Source of the DNA: Symbiodinium natans
Taxonomy: Eukaryota; Sar; Dinophyceae; Suessiales; Symbiodiniaceae
Direction of reading: 5' to 3'
Assembly: GCA_905221605.1 (NCBI GenBank)
Contig: CAJNDS010001713.1
Span: 386,501 to 450,500, forward strand
DNA length: 64,000 nucleotides
Part shown: positions 12,749 through 26,349 of the stretch, piece after piece
How positions within the stretch are numbered: the stretch's first letter is position 1
Layout of the letters: each line of letters opens with the position of its first letter
The notes under the pieces: model-generated
Told to the model about the DNA's origin: nothing
Database searches by the model: none
Seen by the model: only the letters and a program-made list of their open reading frames with translations
Program-made: the position numbers and the translations under genes

Positions 12749-13139
12749 CCCTGCAGGAAGCTTTCTGTGCGTGTATGCCAGGACAGCAGCCCTGTTCCAA
12801 CAGCGGGTCTTCGAAGCTGTCCCGAGGGATGTGCAGATGGCAGCGCAATGCCAAGTCTGCGACGCTTCGTCCAACGAGCACATCGCGATGCATACCTGCC
12901 GGCTCGCACACGCCGTGAACCGACCCTCTTTACCATCACATGCCGGTAACAACCAAGTGGGCGTTGTTGGTCTTCTGGCAAGAGATACGGCAGGGACGTC
13001 CTTCACGTGTCTCTTTGCATGCCAAGCTCTCCTCTGCCGCGGGCTGTCGGATCATTCTTTTTCCACGCCTGCAAACGCTGCTTATGGAGACGTCCCTGTC
13101 CGCTTCAAGCGGTGCCACCGCGGGCCCCGAGCCTTCTGA
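12749..13139 (+). CDS. Possible exon in duplication copy 1, product unknown
   Basis: An open frame ending FKRCHRGPRAF-stop is kept in both duplication copies. Against 30572-30944 there are six substitutions and one 15-base deletion near the 3' end. That deletion is a multiple of three and removes five codons without changing frame. Two of the six substitutions are silent and four change an amino acid. The frame contains CQVCDASSNEHIAMHTC, a Cys/His cluster that may be chance. Upstream of 12749 the copies are rearranged, so the exon start is undefined; CTGCAG just before could serve as a splice acceptor. The neighbouring non-coding DNA is about as well conserved, so coding status is weak. The family is not recognised. 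Confidence 0.22.
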
Positions 13140-14048
13140 CCCAAACCTCTGTGTGCACGCCCGACCACGGTGCTACGGAACACGGTCACAGGTGCAGGAA
13201 AGACAACGAAAAGCGGGTCTGATGCAACGATCTCTCTCTTAGCTGCGAATGGAGGTCGCAGATCCATGGCACTGTCCAGCTCGGGTGCCTTCCACTCCTG
13301 TGAGACCAAGCTTGGAGTGATCGGCTAGTCTTCAGCCCCAAGTCCTCACCGTGCCACTAGGGTTTGGGGTTTAAATGGGCTTAAACGGCTTACTCTTCCT
13401 GGCTAATGCTTCGTGGGCCCCGGCGATCTCAGCTTGAGGTCGGGGCCAGGCCCACTAGCCTCACTAGGCGTGGGAGGCTACGGCCGCTCGCCTGCAGAGC
13501 GCGGCCGACAGGCTACTAGCGGCTACTTCAGCCGAGATCCACGGTTTAGATGGGTTCAGGGCTGCATACCCCAAATCTCACACCCTGGGCAGAGGAGATG
13601 AAGCCCTACAGCATCCGCTTTCGATGCCGCGGCGAAGCTGCTGCCATCGCCTCGCAAGGCCTGACACCTTCATCTGCTGTGGCCCCACGACAGGGCTTTG
13701 GTTTTGCCGCTGCCTTGCGTCAACGTCAATGGGGGGAACTGCCTTCGTGCAGCCCCGAAGCCTTGCGCCACGTTCAAGCTTTCTGCAATGCTTCGGGTCC
13801 AGGCTTAGGGAACGGAATTCTGAGGGGCTGCATGCGGGTACACTTAGTCAGCAAGGATGCTTCCACCTGAAACAAGCCTGCAAGGGAGAGAAAAACATTC
13901 TGGTTTGATAACGTAAAGAAATTTGAGTGATGTCACCACGGCCGTTGCTACGACTACCAAGAGTATACTAGTCGAAGCAGAGGGACCGGTCCTGCTCGCA
14001 ATGGGATCCCTGGCAACGGGGGAAAGAAAAACACAGCAAAGGTGCCAT

Positions 14049-14348
14049 GGTGTTTCTGTGCCAGATTGCCACAGACTTGCGCTGCTTCACATCATCCATG
14101 CTGGGTTTGGGGCCTTGATCACGGATCCTGCGATAGAGTAATAATTTGTCGGTGTTGATGCATGGTGTAGCAGTTCTATCGACGTAGCCAGCTCAGAAAA
14201 GGCTGACTAGGCAGAGTAGAAACCAGCCAAGGTCTGCCTGGGATCGGGCTACTCCGCACCTTGTCACCGTTGTGTACAAAGCCTTGACACTGGCGAACCC
14301 ACCATGTTGGGCCAGGGTCCTCCTTGAAAGGTACAGTCACTGCAGACT
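14049..14348. other. 300-base segment present only in duplication copy 1
   Basis: Copy 1 reads GGTGCCAT, then 300 bases, then CCCGCACCGTCC. Copy 2 reads GGTGCCATCCCGCACC without the segment. No terminal inverted repeat, poly-A tail or convincing target duplication is visible, so insertion in copy 1 and deletion from copy 2 are equally possible. Confidence 0.8.
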
Positions 14349-15167
14349 CCCGCACCGTCCATACCTGCTCTTCCCATCCAAGTCACTCCAGGGTTTATGA
14401 ATTTAGGGTTAAGAGCTGCAGCATGCCATGAAGTCAACGGAAAAGACAGGCCGACAAGGCCCAGGTGCTTGAAAGAAGCCTTGTCTGCTTAAGCACTGTC
14501 TGCTGAGAAAGGGCACGGGTGCTCAGCAGAATGCAAGTAATCTAGACTGCGGCATTTGTATCCGCTCTGAAGTGAGAGGTGTTGTTTGCTTGTCCTCGGG
14601 AGTCGATGCCAGCTGGCCACGGTGCGGAAGGTCAACTAGACTCTAAGGTGCCTGCCGTGAAAATGCTTGCCGTACCTCCCGGCATACGGTTTCTGCCTTC
14701 AATCTTGGACCTTACATTCGGAATTCCTGTACAGCTGTACTGATAAGCTGAAGCTACAGCATGTTGACAAGGCAGGGCAAGACAACATCCCTCGCTGCTG
14801 GAAGGAACCTTGTGAAGCGTGGCTTCTGCAAATGACAATTGCAAGCTAGGCTTGCTGAGAACTCCAAGTGTTGGGCCTCATGCTGGCCGCACAACGCTTG
14901 CACTCAATCTCCGTACAGAACCACGCCTGAACCACGCCTGTTGTGCTCAAGCAGCACGCAACCTGTCTGACAGGCTCTGCAACCGCCATGTCAGTCGACA
15001 AGCAGCAAGACCAGGAGTCAAAACCTGTGTCTACGGCTCCAAGAGAGGAACAGTGCCGTCACATCGGCGCGCTGTTCCGCAAGGCCGGTTCATTGAGCGT
15101 GCTGCAGAGCAACCAAACTCGCAAGAACGTTGCCCAAGGTCCAATCCCACTGCACGCCTTGCACAAT

Positions 15168-17990
15168 CGCATCGAAGCAGCGCAATATCTGCCAACGCTG
15201 GTCTTTCACGGACGTCAGAAGCAGCCAAACCATTCTCGGTGCGCACTAGCGTATGCCGGCGCAGTCGGCGGCAGCAACGCGAATCCCGATCCAAACGCGA
15301 GCTCAATATCACGACAAGCCTTTTCCCATCATAGGCATTCCTGCTTGAGTGCAGACAATAAACTGCACATGCGATGCACATCATTGGCTCTGCATGCAGC
15401 CTCCACACGCCAGTGACACAGCCAATCGACGGGACCCTCTCGTAGCTCGTCGCTTTGCACAGCAAGGTCTGAAGCAGAAACCTGACATCAACAAGCACTT
15501 GGCTGCACCACAAGCTGTGGAACACGCTAGCCTCAACACCGCCTCAGTAAAGAACATCGCGAGATGTCTTCGAAAGCAGCCAGCATCCGTGTCGCTAGAC
15601 GTTAGCCAACATAGCTCGATTCCACAACAAAGCTTGCATAGCCGGTCAGGGAAGATGGGATCTAAGCACGAGGTCAGCACGCCAGCCAACCACTGCAGCG
15701 GCAGCGAACACCTGCACTTGGCCGAGTTCTCGTGTCCAGGTTGGATTGGATCCTCGCGGCAACGACATTGGACCATGCCGTTGTGACGCGAGACCTCTGC
15801 ATCGCCAGACTGATGTCCATCGAAGTTTGACAAAGATGATGGTGCTGGCTGTGTGGAAGCAAACTCCAAGCACGGTGTTTCAGGGTGCTGATGTTTGCAG
15901 TTGGCAACGAGTCACGAGTGTTACAGGCCGCACGGAATGCAGCGAAATGGAGGTGGCAAGTGCTGCATCAAGCCATTCACAAAATCGCTCATCGACTTCA
16001 TAACTGAGACCGTTGTGTGGTGCAGCACTTGAGACAGGCGAGCAAAACCGCATCGAAGCAGCGCAACATCTGCCAACACTGGTCTTTCACGAACGGCCGA
16101 GGCAGCCAAACGTTGCTCGGTGCGTACTAGCGTATGCCGGCGTAGTGGGCAGCAGAGCAAATCCCGATTCATTCGCGAGCTCAATATCACGACAAGACTT
16201 TTGGAAGATGGGGAGGCCCGATGGGAGGCATGCCTGCTTGCGCGCAGACAATAAACTGCACATGCGATGCACATCATTGGATCTGCATGCAAAACGCCAG
16301 TGACACTGCTACTCGACGGGACCCTCGCGCAGCTCGTCGCTTTGCACAGCAAGGTCTGAAGCAGAAATCTGACATCAACGAGCACTTTGCTGCACCACAC
16401 GCTAGCCTCGACACCACCTCAGTACAGAACGTTGAGAGATGTCTTCGAAAGCAGCCAGCATCCGATCTACCAAACGTTAGCCAACAGCATTTTTGCGATC
16501 GTCAGCATAGCTCGATTCCACAACAAGGCTTGCATTGCCTGTCAGGGAAGATGGGAGCTAGCTCAGAACCTAAGCATCTTTGCACGGGGCCAGCGCACCA
16601 ACGGACTACTTCTGAGGAAGCCAACACTGAGACATGGCTGAGCCATGCAATTGTCGTGGCGAGGTTGGGATCTTCGCAGCAACTAGACAGGACCACGCCG
16701 ATGTGACACCAGGCCGCTGCATCACCAGGCTGATGTCCATCGAAGTCCGACAAAAGTGATGTCGTCTCTGCGGCTTGCCGAGCGGTTGAAGCACAAAGCT
16801 TAACAGCCGGTGCGAAAGATGCTCAATGGCCCGCAGTTCTGCATGAGCTACCTGCCTGTCGGCGCTCTCGCACAAGGAGGTTCCAGTCTTTCGCCTCTTT
16901 GAAAGTCGTGCACGGCAAATGTCCCGCAGCGATGATGCATGTGGTGAAAGGCCGCATCACTCGGCTACCCGACGAACAGATGCGTGCGCTTGGCTCGGGG
17001 CATGAGAACAGAACAAGGCTTCAGATCGCCGTAAACAGCACCATGGTGTCCGTGTCTGGGTTTGGGCACCTTCCGACAGTGGTGGTATCTCAATCGTGCA
17101 TAATCATGCTTCATTATGACTCCTTGTATCCTGCGGAAACCTAGCGCAACTGCATCGAAGCAGCGCAACATCTGCCAACACTGGTCTTTCACGAACGGCC
17201 GAGGCAGCCAAACGTTGCTCGGTGCGCACTAGCGTATGCCGGCGTAGTGGGCAGCAGAGCAAATCCCGATTCATTCGCGAGCTCAATATCACGACAAGAC
17301 TTTTGGAAGATGGGGAGGCCCGATGGGAGGCATGCCTGCTTGCGCGCAGACAATAAACTGCACATGCGATGCACATCATTGGATCTGCATGCAAAACGCC
17401 AGTGACACTGCTACTCGACGGGACCCTCGCGCAGCTCGTCGCTTTGCACAGCAAGGTCTGAAGCAGAAATCTGACATCAACGAGCACTTTGCTGCACCAC
17501 ACGCTAGCCGCGACACCACCTCAGTACAGAACGTTGGGAGATGTCTTCGAAAGCAGCCAGCATCCGATCTGCCACACATTAGCCAACAGCAGTTTTGCGA
17601 TCGTCAGCATAGCTCAATTCCACAACAAGGCTTGCATTGCCTGTCAGGGAAGATGGGAGCCAGCGCAGAACCTAATCATCTTTGCACGGGGCCAGCGCAC
17701 CAACGGACTACTTCTGAGGTAGCCAACGCTGAGACATGGCTGAGCCATGCAATTCTCGTGGCGAGGTTGGGATCTTCGCAGCAACTAGACAGGACCACGC
17801 CGATGTGACACCAGGCCTCTGCATCACCAGGCTGATGTCCATCGTAGTCCGACAAAAGTGATGCTGTCTGTTCTGCTTGCCGAGCGGTTGAAGCACAAAG
17901 CTTAACAGCCGGTGCGACAGATGCTCAATGGCCCGCGGTTCTGCATGAGCTACCTGCCTGTCGGCGCTCTCGCACAAGGAGTGCTGAGCG
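15168..17990. repeat. Internal tandem array, copy 1 (three units of about 0.9-1.1 kb)
   Basis: Units begin at 15168, 16049 and 17152 with (C)GCATCGAAGCAGCGCAA. Each has a conserved core of about 500 bases running through ACAATAAACTGCACATGCG to the TGTCAGGGAAGATGGGA stretch. The unit tails differ, which gives unequal lengths. Open frames run through the core on both strands, but they break at different points in different units and show no known motif. Confidence 0.85.
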
Positions 17991-18830
17991 ACTTTCGCCT
18001 CTTTACACGAGCCGGACCCCCTCGTTGTGGAAAGTTCAGCCGGAAACATGCAGTAATGCCGTTGTGCAAGCAAGGCTGAGTATTCTGCAAATACGCCGTA
18101 TTGAGCCACCACGATCAAGCTGAGCGACGCAGCAACAGCAATTGCACAGTATCGTTTCCGCGCCCTTGGCTTCGTGCAGCAAGGCATGCACGAGGACCCG
18201 GATTTCAAGTGATTTTCAACCAGGACTTTGCAACAACAGCCATCGAACACGATGGTCTGACTGCCTCAGTGCTCAGGGACTTGAGAGATCTGCGACTACG
18301 CTCAAGACACAGCGCATAAAGGCACGTGCGGCAGTTCCAGCTTTGAGACTCTGAGCCTTGTCGACAAATGCGTGGCCAGCTGCATGTTCTGCTGGCTACA
18401 TGTAGCATGAATGCTGGGCCGATGCACAGACGTGGACGTCCTCAGCCTGCAATCGCCACCCACATCAGGCTTTGAGTGGAGATGCTTTTGGCTAAGTTTC
18501 AACCGACACGCGAAGCATCATGCACCCTTAAGGCCATGAAGTCTAGGCGACGAAAACTGAGGGAGCCAGACTCACCACGATGGATTGCGTGTGAAGTGTC
18601 TGCGGACATCCAAAACGGTCTTGGTGATCAGCAGCCGCATTTTGCCAGCTCTCCAAAATGGCTGGGCAAATCCTCCGAAACGCTTAGCTTATCCATGAGG
18701 GTGGTGTGGTTCTCACGCCCATGGAGAAGCCTTGGCCAGAAGAAGCTCCCCGCTGGGCCTTAAATATGCTTGAAGAGGGTTGTCTGGGGTGTATTCTACT
18801 GAATGTATAACTTCTGAGGAGACAAGATTA

Positions 18831-18851
18831 AAACCCTAAACCCTAAACCCC
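18831..18851. repeat. Telomere-like heptamer tract
   Basis: AAACCCTAAACCCTAAACCCC is the complement of almost three TTTAGGG units, the telomere repeat reported for dinoflagellates and most plants. The paralogous site near 37230 has a degenerate version. Confidence 0.8.
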
Positions 18852-21800
18852 AAACACGAATGATTCAGGCTTCGAAATTCGGCTTGGGGGGCTGGAGGCC
18901 TGATGGTGCGGGCCAAGAGGCTTGGGGTGAGTGTTTTTCTGGCTCCAGGCTACCTCAACCCCTCAATCCAGAAGCATTAGGGTTGAGGGTTTGGGATGCA
19001 GGGACGCTACCAAAGAGGCCTTAATAATTAGCATCGAGTTTGGGGGTTTATTGATGTTTATTGTACTGCAAGTCTCATCAGGAACCCCCAGGAATGGTAT
19101 TATTCTTTATTCGGGCCTCGATATTGCAGCTTCACGAGATATTATGAAGCGCCTGCAAGAAGAGCTGCGCCACTGGGTGCTGAGCTGCTGAGCAAGCCCT
19201 TTCAACTTGATGGGGGCATGCCAGTCCGTAAGAGAATGGACAGTGTGAGAATCCAAGCAGGCCCGAATACAGAGGTTCGGCTGGCAAGGTTTGTTTTGGT
19301 TGGAGGACTGGGGGTTAGAGTTCAATATTGGAGACCGCAGGCCCAACGGATCGAATCTGCTGGCACGACGAATGCTGCTGCCTGATAATGGGACAGTGCA
19401 GCTCGAAACAGTCACGAGTGGCCAGAGAAAGGCTATTTGAACCGGCCATCAAGATAGTGGTCGCGCTAGTTGTACAGCGGCCGCTAAGACGAGTAAGGAC
19501 GCTTACCTCAGCAGCCAGGATGCTGCCGACGCCACGGGCAGCCCACATCATTGCAGGGCCTTCTGGACTCCGGGAACTCCTGAAGAGATCAGCTTACCGT
19601 GCTTTCCTGACTATGAGCCACAGGAATCAGCACCCCTTGCAGCAGTAAGTGCGATTTTGCACACAAGTCAAATGAACCGAGCGATCCGTTGCTCAGCGCA
19701 AGCAGCACACTACACCGATGCCAGGCCGTGATACAGACTGACTGCAGCTGTGCAGCGGAACCAGATGCCCCGAACCATATGGCAAAGCCCAGAATGCCAC
19801 ACCTACTTTTGAGGGCGGCCCGCAGAATGAAAGACCCCCGCTCTACAGAGCGCCGTCAGGCATAGCTGACCCAGAACCAGGTCTCCATCAATGGAAGCTA
19901 TGGGGTGGCTCACAGCCCCGTTGCAAGAGATCTCAAGGGGCAATCATGTGGCTTCGAGGGCACGAATAAAGCGACGAATGTCTGCTAGCAGCTTCAAGCC
20001 CTTGGATAGGCTGCAGCGGAAGTAGATACCTCGATACTTTTGCAATTTGGAGCGTTTAGGTGTGGAAGCCCTCCGCCGAAGTGGAGTCGAGGGGAGGGGG
20101 CCACAGGGGTTTCGACCCTGCTCCCGCATTCGAAGCCTTTCCAGGCCCTCACTGTCATACTCCCGCTTTTCAGGTTGTTGAATCATGTCCAGAACAAACG
20201 GCCAAGGCGAGGGAAGACTGGCAGTTGGTGTTCATGGTAGTGGCGCCTCGTCCACTAGCTCCGCTCGACGGCGCAGCATTGCACGGCGGATTGCTTGGTC
20301 TGCACTGTTGCCTTAAGCTGTATATGTACCACATCTAGTGCGGAAATCATAGTCATAGCACGAAGACCCCGGACACGAAGCGAAACTGTGAATTTGAGAA
20401 CCTCCCTTTGTGCAAGATCCACCAGACATCCGTCCAGACAGCTAGCTGGGCCTTCTATACAAGCTTGATGGGCATATGCTGGGATGGTCCTAGTTGGTTC
20501 TGGAGGCAAAACGACTGCGGGAGATATACATGCATCGCTGTGCCGGTAATTGAGTGCTGCGGCCTTCCGGCCAGTCAAGGCTCCGATGGCAACAGATTGC
20601 TGTGACGTATTCCCGGGTGGCGGTGTCGCTTTTGCGACTAGGTCTAGCCCCGCTTTCCGACTAAAACGCGCGCTCTCCCTGCCTCTGGTCATGTTCGAAA
20701 AATTGGCGGTTCAGCAAACCTAAACCCAAAACCCCCGGTCACAAAGCGATCGACGCATGCTTCAAGACCACCGGCATCGCCGTCTTCCCTTTCAAAGTAC
20801 CCAGATGGAGCGGCCGAAGTTGCTCCTGTCGGAGCATCCGAATCTCAATGCATCTGAAGTGTGTTGCCTTTCCCCATGTCCCCGCCTACTCTCCTCCTAT
20901 GTGTGAAATCGAGACGCTGGCCATGACATGAAAGTTTGAAGGCTAATGGACCTCCCTGCAACTGGACATCGAGGCAGGCAGATCTTGCGAGAGGGGTGTA
21001 GCCGAACCAGGGGACCCCCGCTACTTACCAGCACAATGACGGGACTCACCGAAAAGGTTGATCCGGCAAGAAGCGATGGGAATCTAAACACACTTCTCAG
21101 CACGCTAGCGTCGGAAGGCCAATCACAGCTTCATGCGCTGTTTTGTTGCGGGGCGCAATTAGGACATCTCCTCGATGTCGTATGCCAGAGGTGGTCTGAG
21201 ATGCTACTGCTTAGGGTTGAGGGATGTTGAGGGCTTATTGTCTGGGATGCGCTTTGGGTTGAAAGGGATCAGCCGCTTAGGGTGTTGCTGCTTGTCGGAG
21301 CCGGCAGAGGCACCGGCCGAATGCTGTCAAGTGGAAATGGGACAAAGGGACGCAGAAGAGAAGCTGCAACATGGCTGTCGGCGTCCGCTTTGCTCCTGTG
21401 TGATGGAAATCAAAGCCTAAACCCAAATGTTCAACAAGTTCTTCGGGGCAGGTCGGCGAGGGTGCGTGGGCGGGAAGCGACGGAGGAGGGCAGAGGAAAA
21501 GAGGAGAGAATGCCACTGTGAGATCCTCCCCGGGAAACATGGCACTGCAACGACGAGCTATTTGGTCAAGGCGGGCTATGAAACCGGCAGGTTGAGGTCC
21601 TCCCCACTGCAAGTGCCCCCCGAGGACTCTTGCGATGATGGCTTGTGTGAAATCGCCTCAACTGCTTCCTGATTCCGCTACTGAGCAACCGTTGCAATGG
21701 CACACTGCCCAAACCGCTCGCTGCGATGCCGACCCCGTGCCTCTAATACAAGCGAATTGTAGCCTGCATCGTAGTCCTTAAAGTTCTCTTGTTGTGTACA

Positions 21801-21859
21801 CAGTACAGAGCCTCCCACAAGCCTAGTCTAGTTACTCAGTTCAAGGGTTCAGGGCTTAT

Positions 21860-22333
21860 GGAGGCGTAAACACACTTTCTCAGCCTGCGGCAGGTGGTGG
21901 ACCGTGACAGCCTTCAGCCGGAGCTGTCAGCCTTCACTCTATCCTCGTCTGTTACGATCCCAACTTTTTGGGGGGACAGGCCGGCTGACAGGCCCAAGCG
22001 CATGTAGAATGTGAGTCGAAGATCTTTGGCTTCTTGAGCTACCGCTCACCTGGATTGCCGAGAGGGAGATCAGTAAGGGCGCTCGAGAGCATCCAGGCGG
22101 AACTTACCTATGGCAGCAGTGAAATCAGGCCTCGTGCTTTGGAATGAGAAGGCCAACAGGGGATTTGGAAGCATCAGACAACCCCGAACCATGAGAGCAT
22201 TTTCAGAAACCATGCTCAAAGACAGCTTCAAAGAGCTGGGAACCGAAAGGTACTGTCTATTTTGGAGCGCTGTGGCATGTTACCGAATCCGCAGGACCAA
22301 GCGGGTCCTGAGACTAATGTGAAGGTTCTTGGG
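21860..22333. repeat. Segment inverted relative to duplication copy 2
   Basis: The ends are GGAGGCGTAAACAC on the left and TAATGTGAAGGTTCTTGG on the right. The same segment lies at 40179-40510 in the opposite orientation, while flanking sequence on both sides (AGCCTAGTC and GGGAAACAAAGCACC) stays collinear. About 145 bases, including AACAGGGGATTTGGAAGC, are absent from copy 2. Confidence 0.9.
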
Positions 22334-25300
22334 GCCACTGCAGGGGAAACAAAGCACCTATCCTATGCTAAACTCACCACGAGCTGCTCCGACTCCCGGG
22401 AAGCACAACTGATGATAAACCTGTCTCAGACGATGACTTTCAGCCCTAGACAGGTTGTCTTGTGACGGCCACATGTTGACCCATGTACTCTGCGAGTGCC
22501 TCTGAGCAGGTCGCTAGATGCTGCTGCGCTTGGGCGGGCCCAAAAAAAATCAAGGGAGCAGCATGGTTAGACTTCTCATCCAGATGTCACACCACCTTTC
22601 GCACTGGGAACCTGCGCGAAATGCTCCGGGCGCAACTCGGATCTCTAGGCGGCCCCACATGTACCGCGAGTCCATTTCTCTTGCTTGCCTTCAGAGACGA
22701 CTCGCAGCCGTTGCAGCTCACCGATCATGCTGCTGAGCTTGCTAACAGTGGACAGCAGCGACAGGCAACAAGGGCAGCTGCATCTCAGACAGCCTCGTGC
22801 TCAAGAGAGCAGCTTCGACGCACAAGTGCACCGTGCAGCGACGCTGGCATGTGACCCCTCGTCCTCCTGAAGCACTCGTGCAGAATCCGAAATCCCACGT
22901 CTCGCGCCAAGGAACGGAGGGGCAAAGTAAGAAGGGAACGAACTGAAGGAGGGAAGAGAAAGTGGCCCGGCGGGCCACCTGTTCTTCGTTTAAAGACGGT
23001 GTGCTTGACGCGCAAGCCCCGGCCATTCCCGGAGAAAAGGGAGGGGCATTTCGGGCGCAGTTCAAATAAAACAAGTCCTGAGCCGCACCGAGAATCCGGC
23101 AGACCGGCATCGGATGAGGCACTCCAAACACCAAGTTGAAGCCAAAAGGCTTGGTCTGCATGCAAAGCTTGCCCGGTGCCGTAAGAGGCCTGCGAAGATT
23201 GATGCACACTCAGACTTCACCTGGATCGGTTGGGCAAGGCTGGGAAGAGCGATCGCGAGGCGACGGCTGATTGCCACGCCTGTGCTTGTGGCAAGCTTGC
23301 CTACAGCAATGTCCGTGCGGAGAAGAGCCGAACCTGAACGATTAGCACGGACCTTGGTGCGATCTCGCCAAGGGTTCTTCGGGTCGGAACGCCTTCGCGG
23401 ATTGCAGCAGGGCTGGTGTTTGGATGGGCATGCAGGGTGCATCTAAGCATCTCACACCCGAAACCCTATACCAATCATTACCAATCCCACTCCTGGTCTC
23501 GTGATTACTTCGGGGCACGCAGCCTGGGCTGCTGCCGAGGAAGGTCGAGGAGGGATGAGAGGGCCAGGATCGAAGTCAAAAGCCTCGCCGGACTGCTGTG
23601 CTTCGCCATGGGCACGCCGCAACTCCACGGCATCTTTGCCCCTGAGCTGAAGCAATAAGGCTTTGGGTTTAGAGTTTAGGGTTAAGGGTTCTCGGAACCA
23701 TCTGCAGTGACTTGAAGCAGTCAAGGGCTTCCACGGATCGGGGCAAAGGCAGCCAGGAGCTGCTCAGCAAATCTCCGGTGCGGCGACCCCTTGCCTCACA
23801 AGAGAGGCGGCCCATCGCTGAGCTTTCGGCCCTCAGACTGGTTGCCTTTCACCGCCTCGCAAGCACCCATTTCGGGGCCTATTCTCGCTCATCGCAAAGA
23901 GGAGTGCACCAGAGACCAGGAAGCCCTTAAGGTCCCACCGGCTTGCAGGGAGGCACAAGCTTTACTAGCACTCAACACAGGCCCAAATGCTCAGGAAACT
24001 ATGGCGTGAGCAAGTAAGTCGATCCTATCACAGGTGCACTACTGGACAGGCATGACCCGCCGAGAGCAGTATCGAAAAGCATACCTCCTCACGTGAACCA
24101 CATGCAAGCCACGCTCCTTCTCCTGTCTTGGGGTGCTTCTCGCACGCTTTTGAGTCGTTTGAGCGATCCAAGCGATGTCTACAGCGTCTGGTCGAGACAG
24201 TCAACGTTCAAGTCACAAGAGAGGCTCTGCATGCGACTTTGCGCGTGCCTCGTCAGCAAGCTGTCAAGCCGTCAGCCGCAGAAGCTCGGGAGCTACTGCC
24301 AAGGTGAACATGGTGGCCAACAACACCCCAAACGACAAAGAAATGCGTGCTGGTGATGGTGCAGAAGCGGCTTGAAACGACACCGCTGAACCTGGGAAGC
24401 CCAGCTTCCATGGCCTGTGTGCATCAACCGCCTGCAAAGACAGACGACAGGGCCGTCCCCGGTGTAATGAAAGCCCGGAAGGGACTGGCTCCACCCTCCA
24501 AATCCTGATCGACAACACTGCCCTAAAAAGGGCTCGCTTCGCCGCCACAAGGCCAGCAGGCCAGAATTGCACAGTTCAAGCTTTGAAGGTTTGACATACC
24601 CGCAGCTGTGTTCCAGCATACACCAGTCGGGTAAAGGTCAATAACGCCTACCACTGAACGTATCTGCCGGCCCACAGGACAACATGCTGTCTTGCAGAAT
24701 CCTCTCAGAAATTCTTCCAGCCGGCTGCTTGAGCACGCTGCCTCCCATGCCTGTGGCAGAGAAGCACTTGGACAGCGATTGCACTTGCCTCACGAAGCAA
24801 CAAAGTAAAGACGCTTCTTTAAGCTAGTCCCTGGGAGGGGCACACCCATAAGAAACGTCCCAAGTCGGATGCTCTGAGCTCATCTTTCCTTTCGATAGGG
24901 GCCTCTGAAGTCAGCCTTACTAAGCAGGGCGGGAGTTCGAACCGACGTAGTAACGGCCCAGCAGATGTTCTGCACACTCCTGGGCTCTGCAAAGAATGTA
25001 AAGAGCAGCAAGATCTCGTGCGGAATCGAATCTGACACAGCGAAAGGATCTAGGTCTCTGCAGTTCAACCTACTGGTCTCGCTAAGCCTAGCCTGAATCG
25101 CCATGGTAAGCTGGCTGCAGACCCTGGCTCCCTCACATCCTTGAGCAAGCCACAGATGGCACTCGTCACGCCCACCCTGACTTGCCGGGATCCAGGGTTG
25201 AAAAGTTTGGAGCTGAGGGTTGAGGGCAACCCTACCGAAGGAAGTCTCACCCAGCTTGTCGAAGAAGCTACAAGCTGCTCGATGCTCCGGGCAGACCCAC

Positions 25301-25371
25301 CGGCTTTCCGAAAGCTACCGTATGACGGGAGTCAGCAAAACCTCGATCCGATGAAACTTGATCTGAGGACC

Positions 25372-25390
25372 TTAGGGTTTAGGGTTTAGG
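25372..25390. repeat. Telomere-like heptamer tract
   Basis: TTAGGGTTTAGGGTTTAGG is nearly three TTTAGGG units. The paralogous position near 43611 keeps only GGTTTAGGGTTTAAG. Confidence 0.85.
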
Positions 25391-26349
25391 ATGGTTGAAA
25401 ATGGCATCTGCGCATCAGCAGCAGCGGCAGCAGTGTGCAGTGCAGGTGTTGGAATCCACCGCACACCATGGCAGGCTCGGCCATCAAGCAGGAAAAGCTG
25501 CTGCCGTTTCTTGAGGTTCCAGGATGTCAGCTACCGTCCTTAGATTGAGCTTACACCAGCAGTAGCTGATCTGCAATCCATCCATGGGTTTCTGTTTGAT
25601 GACTGTGAGTTTCTTTCTGGTCGAGCGGTTTGAGCCAGGGACCACAGAAGAATCCTAGCAAGAGACTTGCAACGAATGCCGGGGCAGTTTGCGGTTTCGG
25701 GTTTCAAAACTGTGAATGCTAAACTTCTAAACGTCTAAACATGCATTTCGGCCACCATGCGCGTCAAGCTGCCTCGCTTAATTTGGACTGCACAAAGCAC
25801 TGAAGCAAAAGACCTCCTGGCCAGACGATTCGTTCGCATTTGGTTTGGAGCCAATCGGAAGCTGAGTGCCATTCCTGCAATGCAAAGACAAGGTGTTAGC
25901 ACATGGCACGGAAACGCGCTGCACAGGATGCCATGAACATCAAACTTGCACAGGGTCGAGAGCAGCTGGTCAACAGTTTTCGCACGCAATGAATACATAG
26001 CAAGCACTTCCGAAGTTGTCATTCTAGTTTGAGATCATGATTCGGCTGGCAAAACATCAACACTGGAGCCTGCATGAATCCTGATCTGGGGGGGGAATGC
26101 AGGTATGTGGGTGTGCAGTGAAAAGCAGGGTGGGGTGGCTCGATTAGCTCAGGACTTCCAGCATCCCACTCCCACCCGCCTGGAAGAAATCCAAACGAAA
26201 GTTGCTTCTCTCGGTCTCTCTCTCCCTCTCTCTTTCGGGCATCGGGGCGCGTCAATTTCCCCCGGGCTCCAAGCCAGGCCAGTGTTTGCGGATGAAGCGG
26301 ACGACAAGACTAAGGCAGGGGAAATCGGCTCAAGAAATCGATGACGCAT

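Larger units (their letters stand above)
11168..26335. repeat. Segmental duplication, copy 1 (about 15 kb)
   Basis: This is collinear with 29133-44640. Clear anchor pairs are 11562/29405 (TATGTTCCAGCTAGCGCG), 13413/31214, 14819/32329, 19328/37685, 20946/39272, 24264/42470 and 26030/44278. Most of it is highly similar, with indels and one inversion. The open frames inside are mostly not kept in frame between the copies, so I do not call genes except one weak exon candidate. Both copies begin with a G run and a TA-rich microsatellite and end in a CT-rich tract. The mechanism is unknown. Confidence 0.93.

Noticed and set aside
24918-24975. Pol III box B-like sequence (minus strand GGTTCGAACTCC), also at 43150
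   Set aside because: The flanking bases cannot form a T-arm stem and no convincing box A or tRNA fold lies at the right distance. Without a poly-A or T tail there is no support for a tRNA or SINE.
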